A DNA stretch of 64,000 bases from Bacteroidota bacterium (GTDB lineage: Bacteria > Bacteroidota > Bacteroidia > B-17B0 > Aurantibacillaceae). Made by a program: the position numbers and the translations under genes. The notes beneath the pieces were generated by a model, which did no database searches, was not told where the DNA came from, and saw only the letters and a list, made by a program, of their open reading frames with translations. Location: positions 44,152 to 108,151 of the forward strand of contig JAAFIL010000009.1 in assembly GCA_013297775.1 (NCBI GenBank). The letters are read 5' to 3'. Below are positions 29,635-38,700 of the stretch, piece by piece (position 1 is the stretch's first letter; the number at the start of each line of letters is the position of its first letter).

Positions 29635-30066
29635 TTATTTTTTTGATTTATTTTGAGAACTGAATTTACCTGTAATTTGAAGTGTGATATCTTGAATTTT
29701 GAAATTTTTTATCTTGTTTTTTTTAAAATATTCGGCAATAAGTTGGTTTAATTTTTCATCTTCATAATCTTCTATTCGCTCTGTATTGGCGCAATACAGG
29801 TGATGGTGATTAGACAGAAATGGGTCGTAACGCATAACATCTTTTTCGGTTTTTACTTTTTGAATTAGTTTTTTCTCGACGAAAATATCTAAGACTTTAT
29901 AAACGGTACCCACCGAAATATTGGGATGATTGGTTTTAATAAATGCGATAATATCTTCGGCTGTTGGGTGGTTATTGAGGCGTAGAATGGCTTCAAAAAT
30001 GGCAACACGTTGGGGAGTAACTTTTAGCCCCTCTGCTTGCAATTTATTTCTAAAATCGGTAGCCAT
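29635..30066 (-). CDS. perR: Fur-family peroxide regulator (PerR-like)
   Basis: A 143-residue metal-dependent repressor. The N-terminal winged helix is clear (LQAEGLKVTPQRVAIFEAIL; HPTAEDIIAFI; ISVGTVYKVLDIFVEKKLI). The dimer domain has the His-rich regulatory site (SNHHHLYC). Both CxxC pairs of a structural zinc site are missing: only one Cys remains, in YCANTERIEDYED. Such Cys-poor forms exist, but this limits the analogy to Bacillus PerR. Six bases from katG, so control of the operon by peroxide is likely. A Fur/Per-box-like sequence at 30097-30113 sits about 30 bases upstream of its start and suggests autoregulation. Iron- rather than peroxide-sensing remains possible. Confidence 0.87.
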   Translation of the reverse strand: MATDFRNKLQAEGLKVTPQRVAIFEAILRLNNHPTAEDIIAFIKTNHPNISVGTVYKVLDIFVEKKLIQKVKTEKDVMRYDPFLSNHHHLYCANTERIEDYEDEKLNQLIAEYFKKNKIKNFKIQDITLQITGKFSSQNKSKK

Positions 30067-30096
30067 TCTAGTAAGAATTTGTGATTAGGTTGTAAA

Positions 30097-30113
30097 GATA
30101 ATGATTCTTATTT
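30097..30113 (-). promoter_or_regulatory. Putative Fur/PerR operator overlapping the perR-katG promoter
   Basis: On the minus strand AAATAAGAATCATTATC matches the right part of the Fur box (GATAATGATAATCATTATC) with few changes, and continues into TATCTTTA, one mismatch from the Bacteroidota -7 element TAnnTTTG. Overlap of box and promoter, about 30 bases before the perR start, fits repression by the operon's own product. Inferred from sequence match only. Confidence 0.55.
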
Positions 30114-30340
30114 AGGAAATATTAAATTTAATTATTTTTACTTGTGTAATAGTATAACTTCGCAAAGCGGGAAGTGTGTTAATCATCTATTTCCATCTAA
30201 CTCATTTTTTAAGTTTTGATTTTAAGTATTTTACAGAGTTAGACGTTTTCTTCTAGGTCATCCGATTTTTTTAAATTATGGTTAAATTTTAAGAGGAACA
30301 CTCTTGGAATGAAAGGGTTTAAATCTGTTGATTTTTTTTC

Positions 30341-30552
30341 CGTGAGTGGTGGAAGCGGCAGCCCAATGTCGACCTTTGCTAGGTTTTGTGCGAGCGAGGC
30401 GGCTGAGGCACGAAGACCCCGCAGCCGCAACAAAAGCAGCAAAGGGCTAATTGGCTAAAGCGGACAACACGACCCCCGAGTAGAACTTTATACATTGAGA
30501 ACCTTTTAATATTAAAGCCATTTTGTTAGTTGTATCTTATAGGGGGCACGGC
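30341..30552 (-). repeat. GC-rich interspersed repeat, copy 2 (reversed)
   Basis: Read on the minus strand: GCCGTGCCCCC (30552-30542), about 62 variable bases, then CGGGGGTCGTG to GGGCTGCCGCTTCCACCACTCAC ending at 30341. It shares a ~34-base identical arm with copy 1 (17065-17309) and the same two-part layout as copies 1 and 3. The 523-base gap between perR and the J-domain gene otherwise holds AT-rich sequence (30114-30340) with no recognisable gene. Confidence 0.85.
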
Positions 30553-30589
30553 ATCGTTTTATTAATGAAGTTACCTAGCATTTCCTTTT

Positions 30590-31486
30590 TCATTTCCGTT
30601 TAAAAAAATAAGAACTTGCCACAAGGTTCAACGAATCGTTTAGGTTAACATTATAATTTGTATCTGCGTCTTTAGGTTCTATTTGTGTTTGATAAAAGCC
30701 AACAATCGTTTTAAAACGACCTAATGGGCTGGTAGGATTTAATTTATTTTCGCAGGTGGCGCACCAATTGCGCCCGCGCATGTAACGCAACTCTAACGTA
30801 TCGTTAGGCAAGCGTGAGATAGTGGCGCTGTAATTTTGTTTTAAGTAACATCCCCTCCAAAATTTTTCACCTTGAAAGAGTATGCAAATAACATCTTCGG
30901 GATGTGTATTTGAAATGATAATTTGCCTTGATTTAGAATCGGTGTATTGGGCAGGGCCAAAATAACTGGCAAACGGAAACTCGCCATTAGTTAAAGACAC
31001 CACTTTTTCTTTTTCAATAGTGGGCAGTGTTGAAAGGCTTGAATTTTTTTGATATAAACCTAAAATAACAAGCACTAACACAACGGCCAAGGGTGTTGCA
31101 AATAAAATGTATTTATATTCATTGTAGTTTTTAGGAGGCGTTGGTACTTGCTTGTTTTGCTGCTGTTGTTGGTATTGTTTTTTATAATGCTCTTGGTAGT
31201 ATTGTCGGCGTTTTAATTCTTGTTCTTGAAAACTCCATTTTTTTTTTTGGTTCGATTGATGCACGCGTTCGCTGTGGCTGTTGTGTTTTAACTGCGTGTC
31301 GTAAATATATTTTTTAGAACTATCGCCCAACACTTCGTAAGCGGCCGTAACTTTAGTAAAGATTTCTTTGCCCTGTGGGTTTACGTCGGGGTGGAATTGT
31401 TTGGCCAAACGTCGGTAAGCCTGTTTAACTTCGGCTAATGTGGCAAAGTTTGCCAACCCAAGTGTGTGATAGTGCGTATTTTTCAA
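30590..31486 (-). CDS. Membrane-anchored J-domain protein
   Basis: A 298-residue protein. Residues 1-66 are a J domain (HYHTLGLANFATLAEVKQAYRRLAKQFHPDVN) with the HPD triad at 32-34, which stimulates Hsp70 ATPase. A Gln/Lys-rich low-complexity stretch (about 85-120, several QQQ runs) leads to one membrane helix (YILFATPLAVVLVLVILGLY). The remaining ~150 residues have a Cys-containing segment (RGRNWCATCENKLNP) and strands I do not recognise. There is no Gly/Phe or zinc-finger region, so this is not DnaJ itself but a type III J protein that may recruit Hsp70 to a membrane task. It follows the peptide-binding lipoprotein gene by 30 bases on the same strand. Confidence 0.85.
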   Translation of the reverse strand: MKNTHYHTLGLANFATLAEVKQAYRRLAKQFHPDVNPQGKEIFTKVTAAYEVLGDSSKKYIYDTQLKHNSHSERVHQSNQKKKWSFQEQELKRRQYYQEHYKKQYQQQQQNKQVPTPPKNYNEYKYILFATPLAVVLVLVILGLYQKNSSLSTLPTIEKEKVVSLTNGEFPFASYFGPAQYTDSKSRQIIISNTHPEDVICILFQGEKFWRGCYLKQNYSATISRLPNDTLELRYMRGRNWCATCENKLNPTSPLGRFKTIVGFYQTQIEPKDADTNYNVNLNDSLNLVASSYFFKRK

Positions 31487-31516
31487 ATAATAAAAATAGC
31501 CTAGGTGCTATACTGT

Positions 31517-33253
31517 TTATTGTAGTTTGCCTTCTCGTTTAGTAACGCTCACTTTTTTAAAGTCGAAGATTTTAAGTGGATTAACGTGAAAGTTTTTTAA
31601 ACGCGAACTGATTAAACGGTAGTTGCTTTCGTACCAAAGTGGTATAATGGGCGCATCGTTTATTAAAACTTGTTCGGCTTTTAAAAAGTAAAGGTATGCA
31701 CTATCTTGATTGCGGCTATCGCGTCCTAGTTTATAATACCGGTCGTACTCTTTGTTAATGTAGCGTGTGGTATTCGGGAAAGACATTTGCGTTGTATCGC
31801 TTGGAACGGGCTCTCCATAAAAAATAGACAAAAACGATTCGGGGCTAGGATAATCGGCAACCCAACCGTCGCGGTATAAATCGCCTTTGCCTTTAAGTTG
31901 CAAATTAAATTTATCGTTGTTAGATAACGATTCAAACGTTAGGTTAACATTAATATTTGTTTTTAATTGCTTTTGAATTTCGGCGGCTACCGTATTGTTT
32001 CGAGAGTTGCCCGAGTTGACGATGAGTTGGATTTCGGGAAGACCTTTTCCGTCGGGGTAACCTGCTTCGGCTAATAATTTTTTCGCTTTAGGAATGTCTA
32101 ACGAATACCCGAGAATAGAGGAAGAGGCGTACTTGTCGAAAGCAGGAGGCGTTAAACCATTTGTAGCAGGACCGTAAGCCTGTCCAAATAAAATACGTTC
32201 GATAATTTTATCGCGGTCAATGGCATAATTAAATGCTTGACGTAACTTTAAATTGTTAAAAGGGGGTTTGTTAACATTAAATACATAAAATTGATTACTA
32301 ATTTCTAAGCCCCGCTCTAAAATAAACAAAGGCGGATTGCCTTTAAAGGCATTAATATTATCTTGAACCACTTGTTTTAATTGATTAGATGGAACGCTGC
32401 CGAGGTAATCGTACTTCCCATCTTTAAAATAAATTAAGGCTTCTTCGATAGAAGGCAAAATATCAATAATTAGAGAGTCAACATAAGGCAAAGAATTTCC
32501 TTTTTCATCTTTAGCATAGTAGTTCGGATTTCGCAACAAGAGGTGATGCGTGCTATTTGAATTTTTTTCGTCGTAAATAAAAGGACCAGCACCTACTAAT
32601 AATTTATCACCTAGCTGCGAAAATGCTTTTTCGGAAAGAATGGCGGCTACAGGTGTCGAAATAATTTGAAGAAAAATATCGGGAGAATTAAGTAAAGCAA
32701 TTGAAAACGTATAATCATCAATGCGTTTAAACCCACTTAATGGAATATTTTTACCCAGCTTAGAGGCTTCAAAGGTTTCGTTAGCTCCAACAATACGATC
32801 GCGGCAAACGGTAGCAAATTGATAATTATAGAGGCTATTGCGAGAGAGGTTTTCAAAAGTAAATTGAACGTCTTTGGTGGAAACTTCTGGTGCGGTATGT
32901 CCGGCAAAAGGGCCTTCCGATTGAAATTTAACGCCTTTACGCAAATGGAAGGTAATTGTTTTAGAGGCGTAATCAATTTCCCACTTTTCGGCTAAACCTG
33001 GCACAATTTGCATATTTTTTGGGTTCATTTGAACCAATCCTTCGTGAATTTGACTGGCAATAGTGGCTTCGATGTAATTGGTTACTTTGGAGGGGAATAA
33101 ACTATTGGGTTCGGTAACCTCTGCTATGCGGATAGTGCCACCAGCGTTTTCGGCTCTATAAGGGTCGTTGGCTAAGGTCGAAGAGCCAGAGTCGCAACGG
33201 CTAAATAAGGCTACTGTCAAAATTACAGAGAAACAGAAAATAAAAAATCTCAT
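31517..33253 (-). CDS. Peptide ABC transporter substrate-binding lipoprotein (SBP family 5)
   Basis: A 578-residue lipoprotein with signal FSVILTVALFSRC and Cys20 as lipid anchor. The rest is solute-binding protein family 5 (OppA/DppA type): GTIRIAEVTEPNSLFPSKVTN, LVQMNPKNMQIVPGLAEKWEID, ITFHLRKGVKFQ, LRQAFNYAIDRDKIIERILFGQAYGPATNGLTPP, AKKLLAEAGYPDGKGLPEIQL and PIIPLWYESNYRLIS are all in family order. Members deliver peptides, or sometimes other solutes, to an ABC importer. No permease or ATPase gene lies nearby, so the partner transporter must be encoded elsewhere. It is the first gene of a possible two-gene unit with the J-domain protein. Confidence 0.92.
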   Translation of the reverse strand: MRFFIFCFSVILTVALFSRCDSGSSTLANDPYRAENAGGTIRIAEVTEPNSLFPSKVTNYIEATIASQIHEGLVQMNPKNMQIVPGLAEKWEIDYASKTITFHLRKGVKFQSEGPFAGHTAPEVSTKDVQFTFENLSRNSLYNYQFATVCRDRIVGANETFEASKLGKNIPLSGFKRIDDYTFSIALLNSPDIFLQIISTPVAAILSEKAFSQLGDKLLVGAGPFIYDEKNSNSTHHLLLRNPNYYAKDEKGNSLPYVDSLIIDILPSIEEALIYFKDGKYDYLGSVPSNQLKQVVQDNINAFKGNPPLFILERGLEISNQFYVFNVNKPPFNNLKLRQAFNYAIDRDKIIERILFGQAYGPATNGLTPPAFDKYASSSILGYSLDIPKAKKLLAEAGYPDGKGLPEIQLIVNSGNSRNNTVAAEIQKQLKTNINVNLTFESLSNNDKFNLQLKGKGDLYRDGWVADYPSPESFLSIFYGEPVPSDTTQMSFPNTTRYINKEYDRYYKLGRDSRNQDSAYLYFLKAEQVLINDAPIIPLWYESNYRLISSRLKNFHVNPLKIFDFKKVSVTKREGKLQ

Positions 33254-33443
33254 ACTTTATATAAATTCTTTGCAGAAAGTGAAATTACTTAACATTGTCG
33301 AAACAAAGCTATACATTTTAAAAATACAAAATATTGAAATATTTGTTGATTTTTCTAAAAAATAATTTTGTAAATCAAAAATATCGTTATAATATTGCAA
33401 GGCTATCTTTCAAAGTGAATAGATAGATTATTTTATTGCTTCG

Positions 33444-34253
33444 ATGAAAAAAGTTTTTATAATATTTCTAGCTTTATTGTCTTTTACAATACAAGTAAAT
33501 GCTCAAGGAGGTGTTATCATTTTGGAGGGGAATTACCAAGGTAAAAATCTTTACATTCAAAACCCGTTTGGCAATGGTGGCGTTGGTTTTTGTGTGCTAG
33601 AAGTAAAAGTAAATGACAACATCACAACAGACGAAACCAATTCGAGTGCATTTGAAATTGATTTAAAAACCCACAAATTAAACATAGGCGATAAAGTAGA
33701 GGTTAAAATCCTTCACAAAGAAGATTGTAAACCTAAAGTATTAAATCCTGAAGTTTTAAAACCAAAAAGTACATTTGAAATCATTTCAATGACGGTTGAT
33801 ATTGACGGTACTGTAAAATGGAGTACAAAATCTGAAACGGGGAAATTAGCTTTTGCCGTTGAACAATTTCGTTGGAATAAATGGGTTAAAGTGGGAGAAG
33901 TAGATGGCGTGGGAACACCTACTACCAATAACTATACGTTTAAAATTGTGCCACATAGTGGTAAAAATATGGTACGTGTGCGCCAAACAGATTATAGTGG
34001 TCAACCTCGGTTAAGTAAACCCGTTGATTTTGTAAGCGATGTTCCAGAAATAACGTTTGCACCAGTTAAAGCCAGTAAAGACATCAACTTTGTAGCAAAA
34101 GATACGCCCATCGAAACCATGTACGAAATTTATGACCAATACGGTAATATTGTTAAGAAGGGATTTGGAAACAAGGCAGACGTGAGTAATCTTCAAAAAG
34201 GAGGATATTTTTTAAACTACGATAATAAAATGGGTGAGTTTGTGAAAAAATAA
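33444..34253 (+). CDS. Secreted protein with degenerate T9SS type A-like C-terminus
   Basis: A 269-residue exported protein, signal peptide FIIFLALLSFTIQVNAQ. The first ~90 residues (GGVIILEGNYQGKNLYIQNPFG; VCVLEVKVNDN-like strands) are beta-rich, followed by a likely fibronectin-like module (about 110-200: STFEIISMTVDIDGTVKWSTKSETG; NYTFKIVPHSGKNMVRVRQTD). The C-terminus (MYEIYDQYGNIVKKGFGNKADVSNLQKGGYFLNYDNKMGEFVKK) follows the type A sorting pattern, but is short and lacks the opening 'YPNP'. Surface delivery by T9SS is therefore probable rather than certain. Upstream, TATCTTTC at 33404-33411 is a one-mismatch -7 element. A strong terminator follows. No enzymatic motif is seen. Confidence 0.75.
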   Translation: MKKVFIIFLALLSFTIQVNAQGGVIILEGNYQGKNLYIQNPFGNGGVGFCVLEVKVNDNITTDETNSSAFEIDLKTHKLNIGDKVEVKILHKEDCKPKVLNPEVLKPKSTFEIISMTVDIDGTVKWSTKSETGKLAFAVEQFRWNKWVKVGEVDGVGTPTTNNYTFKIVPHSGKNMVRVRQTDYSGQPRLSKPVDFVSDVPEITFAPVKASKDINFVAKDTPIETMYEIYDQYGNIVKKGFGNKADVSNLQKGGYFLNYDNKMGEFVKK

Positions 34254-34275
34254 CAACCCCACTTAAATTAAAGAG

Positions 34276-34302
34276 AAACCTCGGAAGCCCCGAGGTTTTT
34301 TT
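34276..34302 (+). terminator. Rho-independent terminator
   Basis: Perfect 9-bp stem AAACCTCGG (34276-34284) and CCGAGGTTT (34290-34298), 5-base loop, T run to 34302. It ends the T9SS-like gene 22 bases after its stop. Confidence 0.9.
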
Positions 34303-34368
34303 ATGGAATAATGTGTAATTTTGATAGCCAATGCAGTTAACAGAGGCTAAGATTTAATAGAAACAATT

Positions 34369-34875
34369 ATGTATAAAGTAAATATAAACGGACGCGAAGT
34401 AGAAACCAATATTAAAGCTGAAAACGGAAAATGGACGGGAACTATTGGAAATACGCTGATAGATGCCGATTTGGTAAAAATTAATGATCGTCAATTTCAT
34501 TTAGTTCACAACCACCAATCTTACACCATTGACTTAATAAAAATAGAAACTGCTGAAAAATCAATGGTATTGCGCATTAATGGGCATAAACAAACCCTCC
34601 GTTTACAAGATCAATTTGATGTGTTGTTAAAACAACTGGGCATGGATAATTTGGCGGCTAAAAAAGTAAACGATTTAAAAGCACCAATGCCCGGAAAGGT
34701 TTTAAACATTATGGTTTTAGAAGGGCAAGAGATAAAAAAAGGTGATGCTTTGATTGTTTTAGAGGCTATGAAAATGGAAAATGTTTTAAAAAGTCCTTGC
34801 GACGGAGTCATCAAAAAAATTATAGTTTCGACGCAGGCTGTTGTCGAAAAAAATCAATTACTAATTCAATTTTAA
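34369..34875 (+). CDS. Biotin carboxyl carrier protein
   Basis: A 168-residue carrier. The C-terminal ~75 residues are a biotinyl domain: [48 protein letters not shown]. Lys135 in EAMKMEN is the biotin site. The N-terminal ~95 residues ([30 protein letters not shown]) match the region seen in carriers of acyl-CoA carboxylases, where biotin shuttles carboxylate from the biotin carboxylase to the transferase. The carboxylase subunits are not beside it; Bacteroidota often keep a propionyl/acetyl-CoA carboxylase carrier like this one. A superoxide dismutase gene follows five bases after its stop, probably cotranscribed, with no obvious functional link. Which carboxylase it serves is unknown. Confidence 0.9.
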   Translation: MYKVNINGREVETNIKAENGKWTGTIGNTLIDADLVKINDRQFHLVHNHQSYTIDLIKIETAEKSMVLRINGHKQTLRLQDQFDVLLKQLGMDNLAAKKVNDLKAPMPGKVLNIMVLEGQEIKKGDALIVLEAMKMENVLKSPCDGVIKKIIVSTQAVVEKNQLLIQF

Positions 34876-34879
34876 CGCC

Positions 34880-35605
34880 ATGAGTAACCGCAGAGAATTT
34901 TTCAAAAAATCGTTTTTACTAGGGCTATCGGCTACTGGTTCGGCTTTGTTTAGTCAAAAGCAACTCGAAACACTCGAAGCGGTTGGTGCTTATGCAGGCG
35001 AACAGTTTGTGTTGCCGGCTCTACCCTACAGTTATTCAGCATTGGAGCCATTTATAGATGAGCCAACCATGAAGTTGCACCATGGGAAACACCACCAAGC
35101 CTATGTAGATAAATTAAATGCGGCACTTACTACTTACAAAGGCGAAAAAACTTTAGACAGTTTGGTTAAAAATGCTTTGCTATTAGATGCAGCCATTCGG
35201 AATAACGCAGGTGGGCATTATAATCACAGTTTATTTTGGCAAAGTTTACGCCCCAACCCAACCAGCACCGATAACCAACCTGAAACTTTGGTAATGGCAG
35301 CTATTACCAAGCAGTTTGGTTCATTTGCAGCATTTAAAACCGAATTTACTAAAAAGGCTACGAGCGTTTTTGGAAGCGGTTGGTGTTGGCTAATTTCTAA
35401 AGCAGGGCAACTCGAAATAGTAACAAGTGCCAATCAAGATAACCCATTAATGTTAGAAGCAACCGCTAACACCCGAATTATTTTGGCACTAGACGTTTGG
35501 GAACATGCGTATTATTTAAAGTATCAAAACCAAAGGCCCCAATACATTACAGCTTGGTGGAATTTGGTAAACTGGTCGTTTGCTGAAATGCAATTTCAAA
35601 AATAG
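34880..35605 (+). CDS. Superoxide dismutase (Mn/Fe family) with Tat-type leader
   Basis: Converts superoxide to peroxide and oxygen. Metal ligands are in place: His67 (KLHHGKHH), His116 ([10 protein letters not shown]), Asp205 and His209 (DVWEHAYY). Gln186 in [10 protein letters not shown] is the position that favours manganese, so a Mn or cambialistic enzyme is likely. The unusual part is the N-terminus: [23 protein letters not shown] is a twin-arginine export signal, so the enzyme is probably folded and loaded with metal in the cytoplasm, then exported to the periplasm. At 241 residues it exceeds typical cytosolic forms by the length of this leader. It follows the biotin carrier gene by five bases. 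Confidence 0.92.
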   Translation: MSNRREFFKKSFLLGLSATGSALFSQKQLETLEAVGAYAGEQFVLPALPYSYSALEPFIDEPTMKLHHGKHHQAYVDKLNAALTTYKGEKTLDSLVKNALLLDAAIRNNAGGHYNHSLFWQSLRPNPTSTDNQPETLVMAAITKQFGSFAAFKTEFTKKATSVFGSGWCWLISKAGQLEIVTSANQDNPLMLEATANTRIILALDVWEHAYYLKYQNQRPQYITAWWNLVNWSFAEMQFQK

Positions 35606-35785
35606 TTGGGTATTCCTCTTATAGGGTTAAAAACAGAATACTGTTAAAATCAGTATTTACAATCCTTTCACGACAATCTAATTTCAAATTTGAAGTAATT
35701 ATTTAGTTAACTGGGGGTTATAATGAGTGAATTAAAGTTGTGATTAGCGGCGATATTGCTATTTTTATGGTAAATATTAGTTTCC

Positions 35786-38700
35786 ATGAAAAATTTTTTG
35801 TGTTCAGTAGGATTATACGTTTTAGGGTTCGTGTTATCTACCTCAAGTATGTTAGCACAATCGGGCGGTTTCGACCGCAAGGCTGCAGAACAAAAAGCTA
35901 TTCTTAAAAACTTACCTCCTCAGGATGTTAAAGGGTATATTCAAGCCCTTGAGCAAGAGTATAACGAGGCGCATAGCGGCGTTAATCATGCGCATAATCA
36001 CGCGCCCAACGACCCGTATGGCGTTTACACCATTTATGCTAAACCAGGAAGCGGTGGTCAATCTACTCAATCGGCAGGATGCCCTAACGCAAGCTTCGAG
36101 AATAATAATTTTGGAAACTGGACGGGTAGTGTCGGTAATGCACAAACTTGTGGGCCAGTAGGGTCTAATTCGCCACTTTATACGCAAACCTCTGTTGGTA
36201 TATCTAGTGCTGCTGGGGCTAACGTTAATCAGATGAACATTACTAACTACCACACTATTATGAACACGCCAGCTACTAATAATCTTTATCCCAATTGTCA
36301 ACAAACAGGTTGGGATTCGATTACTGTAAAAGCGGCTGGGGGTCAAACCGTATCAGAAGTGCCATTTGTTTGTCCATTTTATAGTGATGGAACTTCGGTT
36401 CGGATGAATGGTGCTCAAGCTAATTACCGTTCTTGCCGTATGCGTTATCAATTTAATTTAACCCCCTCAAACCGAAATATTTCTTATGCCTTTGCTGTAG
36501 TTTTATACGACGGAGGGCACGCAGGTCCCGAACAACCTTACTTTCAAGTAAAAGTTACCGATCAAAACGGTAACCCTATAGGTGGAAACTGTGGTATTTA
36601 TAATATTAATGCTACTTTGGCAGCAAGCGATACAACCTTTCACCAATCTGTTTTAGGAACACCACCTTGGAATAATTTTTACTACCGCATGTGGAAACAA
36701 TACGGGCTAGATTTTACAAGCCCCATTTATGCCGCTGTTACACAAGTAAACCTTGAGTTTACAGTTGGTGGGTGTTGCTTTGGTGGACATTGGGCCTATG
36801 CTTATGTAGATGCAGAGTGTTCGCAAGGTGGTGTTGTTAATGCCATGTGTGCTGGAACTAACAGTGCCATTGTAACAGCACCTTCTGGCTATGTAGCCTA
36901 TCAATGGTATGGTCCTAATGTATTTACACCAGTATCTGTTGCCAATGGAGGCAATACACAAACAATGACCGCCAATCCAGCTATTGTAGGTCAAACATAC
37001 ACGGTTAATATGGTAACCCCAACAGGTTGTACCGTTCAATTAACCAATACGATAGCAATTAGTAATGTATCCATCACAAGCGTTGGGTCTATTCCCACTT
37101 GCCCAGGAGGTAATAGTGGCTCTGCCAACGTTTCCGTCGCGGGCAGTAATAACGGGTACACCTTTTTGTGGCAAAATTCTTTAGCGCAAACGGTCGGTAC
37201 ATCTTCCGTCGCCAATAACCTATCCCCTGGCATTTATACAATAACGGTAACTGGTATTTCTTGTGGGCAAGCTACACGAACGGTTCAGGTTGGGGTAGCT
37301 GCACCAACGTATTATAATATTAATAAAGGGTATTGTGGTAATTTGGCCATTATTAGCCACACCTCCGGAACCAATTTTCAGTGGTATAATAACGTAACAC
37401 TTATACCCCCACCCATTGGTACCGCCCCCACATTAACAGTTACCAATCCAATTAATGGGGCTTTTTACACAGTAGCTTACACGACACCTCAGGGCTGTAA
37501 AGATTCGATACGCTATAAATTAGTAGCCACTCCACCGGGTCAATTATCAATCATGAATATTTCACCTATTTGTACGGGTGCCGCAACTGGAACAGCAAAT
37601 GTGATCATTACGCCTGCCTCCAACGCCCCTATTGGTCAAAATACTTATTCTATAACTGGGCCTTCTTCTTATAGTGCTGGGGCTGGACCGTTAACCAGTA
37701 ATACCTTCGTTCCTACAGGCTTAGGCGCTGGTATTTACACAGTAGCGGCATACGATGGCAGTTGTTTCTATAATAGTACTTTTACGGTTTCGCCTTATAC
37801 ATTCAATTATACGGTGTCGCCTTTAACAACAACTATCTGTCAGGGAGGAAGCATAACAAGTAGTGTATCTTTAGGCAATACAATAAGTGGCGTACCTTGT
37901 TCCAATAATACAGGGCCAGCTTGTCCTAATCCAAATATTACCACCATTGGTACAACAAACGGTCAAAATGGAACTACCTCTTGGCCAGCACCTTATGGTA
38001 ACTGGTACCGAAATGCGCGCCATCAAATGTTGTTTAGAGCCACAGAGTTGGCGGCAATGGGAATTCAACCGGGGTATCTTACGAGCATGGCGTTTAATGT
38101 TATTACTATTAACGGTACTACTAACTATCCAGGTTATACTATTCGGATGAAGTGTACGCCGCTCACTCAGCTAAACACCGCAGCTTTCGATAACGCAGGG
38201 TTAACTCAGGTTTATACTATTGCTAACTACGTTGTTGGTACAGGTTGGAACACACACATATTTCAAACGCCTTATTATTGGGACGGGGTATCTAACTTAA
38301 TGGTTGATATTTGTTATAACATGACCAATCCAAGTTACACCCAAAATTCAATTTCTCCGTGGACAACTACTGCTTTTGCTTCGTGTATTTATTGGTATAG
38401 TGACGTACAAACCGCTTGTTTAACAACACAAGCACCCTTTAACTGGAATGGAACCAATAACCGCCCGGTAACGCGCTTTGGTAATTGTGGAGGTACTAAT
38501 CCAAGTCAATTTAGTTATTTATGGACACAAGGACCTGGTATTTCGGCACCAACCCAAACCCTCACCACCATTTCACCACCAGCTATTTCCGGTACTAGTG
38601 CTAACATTGTTTATTCCGTTCAAGTAACGCCTAACTTTGTAAACTGTCCCTTAGTTAAAACAATTACGGTTACAGTTGTTAATCCGTTAACACCAACATT

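Noticed and set aside
35912..36346. 144-codon minus-strand open frame
   Set aside because: Antisense to the start of the giant secreted protein, whose frame shows a signal peptide and continuous domains.
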